This document shows positions 11,913 to 22,013 of a DNA stretch of 64,000 nucleotides, in pieces. The notes beneath the pieces were generated by a model that did not search any database, was not told the DNA's origin, and worked only from the letters and a program-made list of their open reading frames with translations. Origin of the DNA: Escallonia rubra (lineage: Eukaryota; Streptophyta; Magnoliopsida; Escalloniales; Escalloniaceae); contig JAVXUO010003114.1 in assembly GCA_033065855.1 (NCBI GenBank), forward strand, positions 62,001 to 126,000, in the 5' to 3' direction. A program made the position numbers and the translations under genes. Position 1 is the first letter of the stretch, and every line of letters starts with the position of its first letter.

Positions 11913-13335
11913 CTTCATACCCTTTTGTCCACTTTTGTATAGAAGAACAAGTACATACTAAAAAAGATAAAAGACTTTTAGTGGATCACAAATAGACCTG
12001 ACAAACTGGTTAACTCGCCAGGTATCAGGTATGGGTAAAACGGGTGCAGCTTTTCGAATTTTACTGGGTTGCCTTTTCATACACGCATACCCTAGCTAAA
12101 CAACTCGGGTAAATCCGCGGGGAAAAGGATAAACTTCATAATTTTCTTCCATTTTTTTACCAATTTCCTTTGATCAGTAATTATGACAAAATATTGACAT
12201 GTTTATTAATTTTTCGTGGATTGTTCAACATGAAAATCCCCATAAATTTGAAAATACATAAAAACCCAGAACTATCCAGTAAACAATCACAACAACAAAC
12301 ATGAAAATTAACAATCACAACAAATATCACAAGAAGCCTGAAAATCAAGATCAGGGCTTCTAATAAAACAACAAATTTTCAACGGAACATTGACGATGAA
12401 GGAGTGAAGATCTTCTCAAGAACAAGATCTGGTCGGCGAAGGAGTGAACTCAAAGGTCATGGTCAAGAGCGACGGTCGGCAATGGTGTGATCGTGGTGCC
12501 TCAACGGTCGATCACTTTCTCGAACGATGGCCATGGTGACGGAGTGACGACGGGACTGACAGGCGGAGCTACAGTAGAACTGTCAGCAACTGAGCGTGAG
12601 AAGGACGTGGCACCGTGGACTAGAGGTGAAGTACTGGGGTCATGACTTTAGTGTATTTCGTGATTATTGTTGGTTGGAGAGAGTGGATCCGTAATTGTTG
12701 AGATATTAGATCTATGACTGTTGGTGGTGGTTTTTTGTGAAAGTGAGAGACGAAGCAGGGTGGCTAAAACGGAGAATAGGAGTGAAATAAAGAGGTCCTT
12801 AGTGTTAAGGGCATTTATATACCTATAACTGGGTAAAATCGGATAACTCGTATCCGACCCGAACTTACCTAAAAATTACGGGTCGGTTCAGCTATTTCAA
12901 TGGGTCTTCAAAATACATACATGCATGGTTTTAAATCGCGGAATCAGGATACGTAACGGTCGCGGTGTAACGGTATCGGTCGTATCGGACGTTACGTAAC
13001 GGGAATCGGTTATCGCGACTGCAAAAAAATTTCAAGCATTGGTAAATGCTTAAAACTCAATGATATGAAGGTTGGGAGCTTAAGATCTTTCATTTTAATT
13101 CTTTTAATGGTTTAAAGTTTGTTTTAAACACATTGTTGGGTCAAAATCTCTTTTAATTCAGTCTAATTAAGAATAATTTAATATTTGGACAAAACAAAAA
13201 AGTTGTACACAATCTGACCATAAAATTATTAACTAAATTTAAAAAAGAGCCTAACTTAACTCTCATTATTTATATCTTATAAAATTTCACATATTAATGT
13301 CACTGACATCACAGCTACTGCATTTGACAAGTCTT

Positions 13336-16300
13336 CTACCACCAAAATGAATGTCGTGGAGATTCTTCGATCTCTATGTCATCTCTATTTTCACTACATC
13401 CTTCTCCAAATACGTAGTTAGCAGCATTAACCCCATAGTTATTACTATTACTAGCACTGGAGTGACTGGACCTTACTTCTTGTTGCTGTTGCTGTGCAAA
13501 ATAACTTTGGGATCCACTGGACTCTGATTGTCGTTGTTGTTGTTCAAAATAACCTTGGGATCCACTAGATTCTTGTTGTCCAACATAATTATGGTCTTGA
13601 GGCACGGGCAAAACAAGATAACCATGTGGATAACTCTGTAGAGATGGCTGGTGAGGATAAAACTGTGGTGGTGGGCAATGAGCGACCGGTGGATAATAGT
13701 ACGATGGTGGTGGCGGATATGGCTGAGGATAAGGATAGGCGGATTGTGGGTATCTTCCAAGTCCAAGATTGCCAAAACAATCCTCCAGGTTTCTTGAAGC
13801 ATCAACTGGAGCATTATTAGGAGCATGTGGACGTGGACGTGTTACTTGTCCACGTCTCCATGCTCCCCAATTTTCTGACCGGGGCAACTGTTCACGATTA
13901 CCGATCACTTCATTATCACGAGCTCCATTCCATCCAACCTCTCCACCATAAGGTGACCCAGAAGTAGCCTCAACGAAGTCGTTACTTTGTTCTTCGGTAT
14001 GATCACCACCACTACCACCACCACCACTGGGTGGACTTAATGAAGCACCACTATGATTACCAGAGTCGGTATCTGGTTCCATATGTGCATTTACATAGTC
14101 CTCATCATTAAGATCCAAATCATCCAACCACTCAGAATTGTCTTGGCCATCCAATACAGGGTGTTCTCTCTCTTCCAACCATTCACTTAATGGATCATCT
14201 TCATTAAAGATGTAATCCAAGCATATGGGGTTAAAAGCATCTTCTATTTCTTTTTGGCTTTTCCTTGTAGCCTGTCGGATCTTCAGCCTCATATTGTAAT
14301 AAACATAGACAAGTCGATTTAACTTTTGGGACTTCAATCTGTTTCTTGTTTTTGTGTGTATGAGGCTGAAGGTACTCCAGTTACGCTCGCAATTAGAAGA
14401 TGATGTTGTTTGGCTCAACACCCTTGTAGCTATTCGTTGAAGTTCAGGTGCAGAATTGCCATAATATATCCACCATTCAACTGCATAGTAATAGTAACCG
14501 TACAATTAAGATTTATAACTTCAACCAATAACAATTTTGTTATTGTAGAATATAAATGTTATAGTTTGTCTAATTACCCGGATTTGTTTGTTTAACTGCT
14601 TTTTGGGCCAATACTGTTCCAAAAGAGTCATGTCTGTCACGAAATAACAAAATCTGCACAAAGGGTAAAACTTTAAGCACGTTGTACACCAAGTTTAAAG
14701 TACAATACAAATTATAATATCTAAGTACATATTTAATTATACTCACTTGGTTGATAGCTCTGATTTGATTGTCAACAAGAGGCTCTAGCCTCTGGATCAC
14801 CTTTTTAACTGCTTCCAACACATTTCTATTACCCATGAAAGATTCGCCATATTGAAATTGCGGATTCAAGAAGTAGCCTAGCACGTGAAAAAAATAACTA
14901 ATTACCGAATACTTATATTTGATTTAAACAATGAATTATAGTTACATATTGGTTTAGTAACTTACCGGCCATGTTCAAATCTTGGTGTAATTGAAAATCC
15001 AACCTCTTTTCAATTATGCTGATATATTTTGTTGGACTCCGACAATTCTTTTGAATGGTGAGCTTGGCCCTCTCCATTGCTTCGTAAAGAAAACCCATGG
15101 TAGGTTTCTCATCTCCATCTACTAACCGCAGAACCTTTACAAGTGGCTTTTGCACCTTCAAAATATCAGCAGCTTTAGTCCAAAAGCTCCGGTCAAAAAT
15201 GATATTCTTTACCAACTTGCCCTTGCTCAATTTTGAATATTTACGTTCATTCCACTCACTAGACCTAAACATATCTTCCAAAGGCCCCCTAAATCTGCAA
15301 ATGGTTTCCAACGTAATAAAATTCGTAGCAAAACGTGTGATTGCAGGACGTAGAAGCTCTCTGCCATTGGTGTAGGTTTTCATGTAATCAATCACCCAGT
15401 CAAAGTTATAAATGAACCTGGTGATCTCCATTGCTTTTCCTAGCACCTCTCCAACAGTTTTTTTCTTGCCAATATCTTCCAGAATGAGGTTAAGGCAATG
15501 AACAGCACATGCAGTCCAATATAAATTTGGCCGCTTCTCCATAAGCTTTTTGCCACCAGCTTTTATAGCAGCTTCATTGTCCGTTACAACTTGAACAATA
15601 TACTGCTCCCCAATCTCATCAACGACATTGTCCATGATTCCAAAGTAATAATCTCTCGTCCTACTCGGAACATTTGTAATATCAATAGACTTGTGAAAGA
15701 TTGTACCTCGAGTGCTATAAACTAGAAAATTCATTAAATGTCTTCTGGTACCACTCAACCATCCATCACACATGAGTGTTACACCCCTCTCTTGCCAAAT
15801 AGGTCGATGAGATTCAATCCACTTCTTTAAAGCTTCAAATTCCCTAGGCAAATAAACTTCACTGACCTCATGAGGAGTGGGAAGCTTCACTCCTTTTCCT
15901 ACCTCTCTTGCAACATCCAACATCGGCTCAAACCAAGGACTTGTTACAGAGTTAATTGAATGTCGGCCAAATATAACAAATTGGCTAACTGCTATGCCCA
16001 ACTTCTTTCTCAGACCTTTCATAACTGATGTGCTGATCTTAGTCTGCTTAGAGCCTTTATATCGATGAAGATCAACATCCACATTTTGCAATCTTGATTC
16101 TGGTGTAGTTAGATCAACCCACCTATTTTCACTAGCAGACTCACGCATGCTAGAAGATCGTTTAGGTAAACGAGGTCGAGACTCACTACTCCCTCCTACA
16201 TCATATCGATTCCCAGAACTTGATCTAAACCTTTGTCGTTCCTCAAACTCTCTTTGTTCTCTCATGGACTCCCTCCGTGCCATTGTCATCTCTTGATATG

Positions 16301-16655
16301 AATCATCATTAGAAACAACACGACAGTCCTCTTCATCACTATCGGTATCACGCTGAGTTTCTCTGATATGTTACACGACTTCTTCTTTCCTTTTCTCCTT
16401 ATCTATTTGCGATTTTTTATAACCTTGAAGAAGGTTCATCATTTCTACTCTAACTTCACCACTAACAGCAGGACAACTTGAAACTTGTCCTTTTAGATGA
16501 GCAAGATGTTGTTTCAATCGAGTAATACCGCCACTTATCACATTTCCACAAAACTTGCAAACCAATTTATGCCTATTATTTGGCACCGCATCGGCAAACT
16601 TCCAGCCAATATCATTACTAGGAGCCTCATTCTCTCCCGCACTTTGACGTGGCAT
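13336..16655 (-). pseudogene. hAT transposase (BED finger, DUF659, dimerization domain), one premature stop
   Basis: Cuts and pastes the hAT element. Exons by GT-AG junctions that keep frame: 16655-14966, 14877-14747, 14653-14578 and 14480-13336, about 1013 codons. Order: BED zinc finger (CKFCGN...LKQHLAHLKG, residues about 30-65); DUF659 region with first catalytic Asp in MCDGW and second in VVTDNEAA; a C-x2-H motif (CAVHCLNLILEDIG); then the hAT C-terminal dimerization domain with CERNWSTFSLIHTKTRNRL supplying the catalytic Glu. A roughly 300-residue tail rich in Pro, Tyr, Gln and Ser ends the protein, with a duplicated ESSGSQ-YF-QQQ block. The only lesion seen is a TAA at 16371-16373 where related proteins have Gln (CAA to TAA would be one change). 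Reading continues smoothly across it. Otherwise it would look functional; an intron across the stop is not supported by good sites. Confidence 0.85.
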
Positions 16656-17618
16656 TTTGAATCTTGAATAAATAAAAATTTGATACCTTGCAATTATAAA
16701 AACTATAATGAAATACTAAAACATAAAAAATATTGTATTTAAATTAAATTTGCACAAAAATAAAGCATAAACTATAAATCGTTAAAGTTTATTTAATCTA
16801 CAATTGATGGTAAAAGTTTATTAAGTATTACCAATTAAAATAAGTTTTTGAATTTAAAACCTCAAGTTATAAGCATATACATAATTTCAAAAGCAAGTAA
16901 GTGAAAAATAATAAACAAAAGTACTAAATTCTAAATATCTAAATAATCTAATATAAACTTGATAAGTCATAAATCATAATAATAAATAAATAAGAGAGTT
17001 TGACTTTGACATTTTGATTAACTTTAATTGAAGGACTTGAATTGAAACACTTTGGGATATTCATAAAAAACGTTTATGGTTGAAAAAAAAAAGTTAATTT
17101 CTTTCTAAACTTTGAATAACACGAAAAGCAAGAGCAATACCAACAAACCTCTTTGACCAAAATAAAAAAAAAGAAAAGGCTGAAAGCCCTAATGGCCTAA
17201 TTGTTTTACAGTGTATGGCCCATGCAATGCCACACCACACGTTTTCTTTCCAAGTACTCACCTGCCCTCTCATAAACTCTCATAAAAGTAAAAGCATCAT
17301 GAGTCATGACTCATGACTCACCTAGCCACCTGTGACCTGCCCTCTCATCTCATAAAACTAAAAGTAAAAGCAAAGCACTAAAGCAGTGAAAGACATTCCA
17401 TTCCACTGAAAGCACTCACGGACTCACCTGCAGTCGTTCGTCCCGCACGCACAGTGCAATAGCACTCTCCGAGTCTCCTTCTCTCCCACCAGGGGCGGAG
17501 GCACGTTAGGACTAGGGGGGGCTGAAGCACCCCCTGACTTCTGGGGGAATTTTTTTTTTTTTTTGGGAACCGCGTTGACCCCGTTCCCGAGATCCCGTTC
17601 CCCGAGACTGGCCGAGAG

Positions 17619-17619
<1 letters not shown>

Positions 17620-17657
<38 letters not shown>
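17620..17657. repeat. (CT)n microsatellite
   Basis: About 19 uninterrupted CT units inside the 17490-18415 element. Confidence 0.95.
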
Positions 17658-17659
<2 letters not shown>

Positions 17660-17667
17660 GGTCTCAC

Positions 17668-17861
17668 CGGCGACAGCTCAACCCACCGGCGACAGCTCCA
17701 CGGCTCCACCCATCGGCGACAGCTCCTTCAACGGCGACAGCTCCACCCACCGGCGACAGCTCCTTCAACGGCGACAGCTCCTTCAACGACGACAGCTCCT
17801 TCAACCGCGACAGCTCCTTCAGACAGCTCCATCCACCGGCAACAGCTCCACCCACCGGCGA
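17668..17861 (+). repeat. 18-bp minisatellite CGGCGACAGCTCCTTCAA
   Basis: Roughly ten degenerate copies of a GC-rich 18-bp unit (variants end in CTTCAA or CACCCA). The period is a multiple of three so one frame stays open through it, but the peptide is repetitive and has no recognised domain; it is not called a gene. Confidence 0.85.
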
Positions 17862-19163
17862 GCCTTCGACGACGACGACGACCGTCGACCTCCACTGTCC
17901 CGCAGTCCCGCGACGCGCCGGCGCCGGCGCCCTTGAAGAACCAGATCTGAATTTTCATCTTGGCCTTGGCCCTTGCGTGAGTGGTGACTGACTGACTAGT
18001 GAGTCTTCCCTCTTCTCTTGCTCAGTTGCTCTTAGCCTCTTAGAGTCTTAGATGCTGAATGAATAAAGAATTGTTATCTGCAGTATGCTAGTTGCTTTTA
18101 GTTTAATATGTTACATTTGCTTAATGAATAATGAATTGCTGTCTCCTCAGTTGCTTTTAGTTTAATATGTTACATTTATATTTTAGTTTAATACGTTAAA
18201 TTTAGTGTAATGTGCTAATATAATAAAATGTTACATTTACATTTATATTTTTTTTTTGTACTTGTAAAGAGTCTTTAATGACTCTCGTGAAACTTAATAT
18301 TACTTTTTGTATGCTTTATAAGTGCACTTTGTTTTTAATATTATTTAAATTAAAATTTTGATAACGGACATATAATTTTAGCACCCCCTAAAAAATATTC
18401 CTGGCTCCGCCCCTGTCTCCCACAGTCCCACGCCCACCGCTGCCGTCCCAACCAGTCAGCGAGTCAGCGACTCAGCCCAGTCAGCCGTGGCCCGTGATTC
18501 TTTGACCGGCGAGCTTCGGCCTTCGAGTCTTCGACAATCGACAGATTATGTTGCTTCGTCGGTTCGTCCTTCCCAGCTGTGGCCTGTGAGCTGTTGCTTC
18601 GTCCTTCACAGCTCAGTAGTTCACTAGTTCAGTACTTCAGTTCTTCACTTCTTCAGTTCTTCACTTCTTCGTCTCTCTCTGATTTGTAGGTATGTAAATA
18701 TGTTTGTAATTTCTGTTAATTGGGTTGGAGAGGAATTTATAGAGAGGAGAATTGAAGAAAGCAGATTCCTTTCACGAGCCTACAGTAATTCAATTTGCAC
18801 TTTTGCACAATAATTGATTCATTTGATTGTAATTTGGACAAGTTCTTTACAATACTTGATTTGATCGGTGCTTGAGGAGTTGAAGATTTGAAGACAGGAG
18901 TCAGGGGATGCAGATCTCTCCAATAATTCTCGGAAGGAGACAAAGTCACAAAACCCAAAAATATCAGATTTCGGATTTCCTCCCGTAACGGTACGTAACG
19001 ATATTTATCGGCGTTACGGACCGTTACGGTTCCGTAACGGCAATACGCCTGCATATTTTACTAGCACCGATATATCGGTGCATATCGGTATCGGACCCCT
19101 AAAAAACCGTTACGAATCGGCCGTTACGGTACATATCGGCCGTTTTTTAAAACCTTGCATACA

Positions 19164-19605
19164 GGTCTGTTTGAAATCACTTCCAGTTTTAGTTTTATGT
19201 TTTAAAAAATAAAAATCAAAACCAATTTAGTTTTTATTTTTTACAAAAAATAAATGGGTGTTTGATTACCCAGTTTTTATTTTGAGATTTTTTTTCTTTT
19301 GGGTGTTTGATTACCCAGTTTTTATTTTGAAAATTTTCTTTCGCGATGGTGGGGCGAGGCAGTGGTCGGCGGCCGTGGCATTGGCCAGTGGCCGACGGTG
19401 GTTGGGGGGCGTTGGTGGTCTCAAAATAAAAACCAAAACTGGATTTCAAAACTACAAAATGGTGTTTTTAAAAACTACAATGTTTTTAAAATTGGTTTTC
19501 AAAACTGAAGAGAAAAAAAATTAAAATTGTGTGCCAGATGCGCTTTTTTTCCAGTTTACATAACTGGAGAAAAAATAAAAAACGGAATGGTTTTCAAACA
19601 GGACC
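19164..19605. mobile_element. Probable MITE with GGTC(C)TGTTTG ends
   Basis: The left end GGTCTGTTTGAAATCACTTC and the right end on the other strand, GGTCCTGTTTGAAAACCATTC, are inverted repeats. AT-rich, no coding capacity. A 45-bp tandem duplication (units from 19256 and 19301, each with GTTTGATTACCCAG) lies inside. No convincing target duplication was found; the hAT at 12924-19157 inserted at its left edge. Confidence 0.5.
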
Positions 19606-19675
19606 GTAGTCTTACCTGGGCTTTTTGGCCGTGTACGGATGGACTCGCAGGTTTGAGTCCATTTTGCTAGGTCTA

Positions 19676-21286
19676 TTTACAAATGCAAACCTGAGGGGCA
19701 TACATGAAATTACTCCATTTGGTTAATACCAACCGTAAAATTAATTAAAAATTTTATCTGTGAGTTTAAAAGAAGAAGCCTGTTTGGTTGCAAAACTAAA
19801 CAACTATACTTCTAAAAAAATAGAAAAAAAGTTTTAGAAAAAAATTTAAAGCAATTTTTATATCATATATAATCCTTTTGTCGCATTCAACTTTCTACTT
19901 TGAATTTTTTGTGAAATCTTAAGTTAGATTTGTAGGTCCCTAAATACAACTAGAGTGTTTACAGGTCTAAGTAGGAATTTAAAATTTTAGCTTACAATAT
20001 AATTGCTATCAACGATTAACACAAAGATTTATAACGGTTCTGCCCCACCAGCCTATGTCCAATCCTCGAGCACTCCATCCAGCCTATGTCCAGTCCTCGA
20101 GCACTTCATATAAGGGAAACCTACTCAAGACTTCTATTAATCAGCTAGCTTCGAGTTCTAGCTCAAACCTCAGTACAGTTTCGAAACATTTTCGAGGTTT
20201 TCAACAATTACAAGAGATATGAAGATTACAACTGAAAATACAATTCACACTCTTCAAGAATAGATATTATGATGAAAACAACTGAGCTAAGCTTTCTTAA
20301 GTGGGAAGATCTAAATCTTAAAAAACTTAACTAAGAAGCTGGCTTGATAAGATCTCAAATAAAGAACTCTTTTAAAGAATTGTATAGAGATGTATAAAAA
20401 TGTTGAGAGAGTTTTTAAAGAGAGATTAAAGAGATTTTTATAAATAAGAGAAGTTAGTAATAAACTCTCTAAGAGTCCCTTTTATACTTAAGAGATATGA
20501 CCGTTGAAAAGCATATAAAGGGATAGGATAGAGAATAATTTTAAAAGAAATAACTCAAATGAAAATAATATTCGGTCGAAGGAAACTGAAGAAGCAAATA
20601 ACTTTTAAGTGTCTGAGATAATTGATCGATTGAAAATCTGATTCCTTCGGATGAAAAAAATGTTGTATAGTCTGAAGGAATCTTTCGGTCGAAAAGGAAA
20701 CCTTTGAATGAGAAAAAAATTCCTTCGAATAAAATCATAACCTTCGAATGAAAACCATAACCTTTGAATGAAAATGCCATCTTTGGAATGAAAAACTCTT
20801 TCAGATGAAAAAGATGTTTCTAATGGAATCGGTCGAAAGTAAAAGATATCCTTCAAATGAAAGACATTTTTTCAATCCATAAATGAAGTCTAAAGGGTTC
20901 AATCGAATGAAAGTGATTCCATTCGAATGAAAGACACAATGCTTTTCGGTTTTGACTCTTTTTAATTTTCTGTTAGATCTTTAATAAAGCTTAGCTTAAG
21001 ATTTTACAAAGGATAGAAATGAATCTAGTCTAAGTCCAAAGACTCCGTCCAAAGATATGTCCACGTTATGATTTGTCCCATAATCATACTTAATAACACA
21101 GTTAGATTAATTACAGAAAAGTAATCTTGGAATCATCAAAATAAAGAATCTAGACCCATAGGTCAACAAGATTGGTACATGGAAACTATGAATTAAACTA
21201 ATATCTAGATTAAAGAAGTATTATTTGGCAAGTGAAACTAAGGTAAAAGCAAACGGTATGAGCAAAGTCATTGTTTATATGTATTA
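19676..21286. other. Repeat-derived noncoding DNA
   Basis: No gene seen. At 20040-20105 a phrase containing AGCCTATGTCCA and CCTCGAGCACT is repeated twice; similar phrasing occurs in plant LTRs, but no ends can be set. From about 20570 to 20940 there is a degenerate array, listed separately. Confidence 0.4.
20570..20940. repeat. Degenerate CCTTCGAATGAAA array
   Basis: At least ten imperfect occurrences of a TTCGAATGAAA-like word, at uneven spacing of about 14-45 bp. TTCGAA is itself palindromic. No coding frame is maintained. Confidence 0.6.
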
Positions 21287-22013
21287 GATGGTATTTGGGA
21301 TTGATTATGAGATGGTCAAACTTGATTTAATCTAGATTAAATCAGGTATGTGGGTGTTTGGCAAAAAAGATTAAGAGATTTAATTCATCTCCAAAAGCTA
21401 AAAACTGATTTAATCTATAATCCTCAAAAGTGATGATTATGAAATAATCACTTTTTTCATAATCAGGTTTGACCTTCTAATTTACCATCCTATCCCCAAA
21501 TTTTTCACAAAAGACCTCTCATACCCCTTAATTAATTATCTTAGATATTTTATGGAGTTTATCTCTTCTCTTATTGCTAAACTCTTCTCCTACAACTAGA
21601 TAATTTTTTTTTTGCTTTAGATAAACTTTATTTTTAATTTGGGGATGTTATCGTATTATAAGCAATAACATGAGATTGTTTGTGTTTTTAATTTAAAATA
21701 AAAAGTAACAACTTCTGTAAGTGCGTGAAAATAGTTATTTTAATAATTTATTTGGGCATTATAGTTACTTACGAATAAAAGTTATGTTAACGTTGCTTGG
21801 ATATTAGAAATTTGTTTATTGAGTGTCCTCTATGGTCATTTTGTCATAATGAAACTAATTTAAGTATTTTTTTATCCAAACACTTTTTATAGATTTAATC
21901 TAATTTACAATTACTTTTGCCAAACAGTAAACTTATTCTAATTAAATCTGATTTTGAAAACTGATTAAGATTTAAGCTGAATCTGCTTTTTTTAATCAAT
22001 CCCAAACGGACTC
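21287..22013. mobile_element. PIF/Harbinger-like MITE, copy 1
   Basis: Left end GATGGTATTTGGGATTGATT and right end on the other strand GAGTCCGTTTGGGATTGATT. TTA at 21284-21286 and 22014-22016 form the 3-bp duplication. Subterminal DNA holds several GATTTAATC-like words. A second copy of the family, in opposite orientation, lies at 31201-31616. Confidence 0.8.

Larger units (their letters stand above)
17490..18415. mobile_element. Non-autonomous hAT-like element inside the hAT transposon
   Basis: Terminal repeats CAGGGGCGGAG and CTCCGCCCCTG are perfect mirror images. The flanks TCTCCCAC at 17482-17489 and TCTCCCAC at 18416-18423 are an exact 8-bp duplication. The interior has a CT microsatellite, an 18-bp GC-rich minisatellite and an AT-rich right half; no transposase. 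The perfect duplication shows it is younger than its host. Confidence 0.9.
12924..19157 (-). mobile_element. hAT transposon, full length, with transposase
   Basis: Ends are CATGGTTTTAAA and CAAGGTTTTAAA (other strand). The flanking 8-mers CATACATG (12916-12923) and CATACAGG (19158-19165) differ at one base, a hAT-type duplication. Subterminal regions (about 12950-13015 and 18985-19140) are crowded with CGTAACGG/CGTTACGG and TATCGG motifs on both strands, the kind of clustered motif that hAT transposases bind. It encodes a transposase on the minus strand and carries a later insertion at 17490-18415. The 6.2-kb length minus that insertion is about 5.3 kb. Confidence 0.85.
11993..19675. mobile_element. 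Outer hAT-like element, host of nested insertions
   Basis: The left end TAGACCTGACAAACTGG and the right end read on the other strand, TAGACCTAGCAAAATGG, match at 14 of 17 positions. Flanks ATCACAAA (11985-11992) and TTTACAAA (19676-19683) agree at 6 of 8 positions, fitting an aged hAT target duplication. Its own sequence is about 1.4 kb once the inner hAT at 12924-19157 is removed, with no transposase of its own, so it is a non-autonomous element. The decayed duplication versus the inner one shows it is the older insertion. Confidence 0.6.

Noticed and set aside
17563..17991. 142-codon open frame
   Set aside because: Runs through a CT microsatellite and an 18-bp minisatellite inside a transposon.
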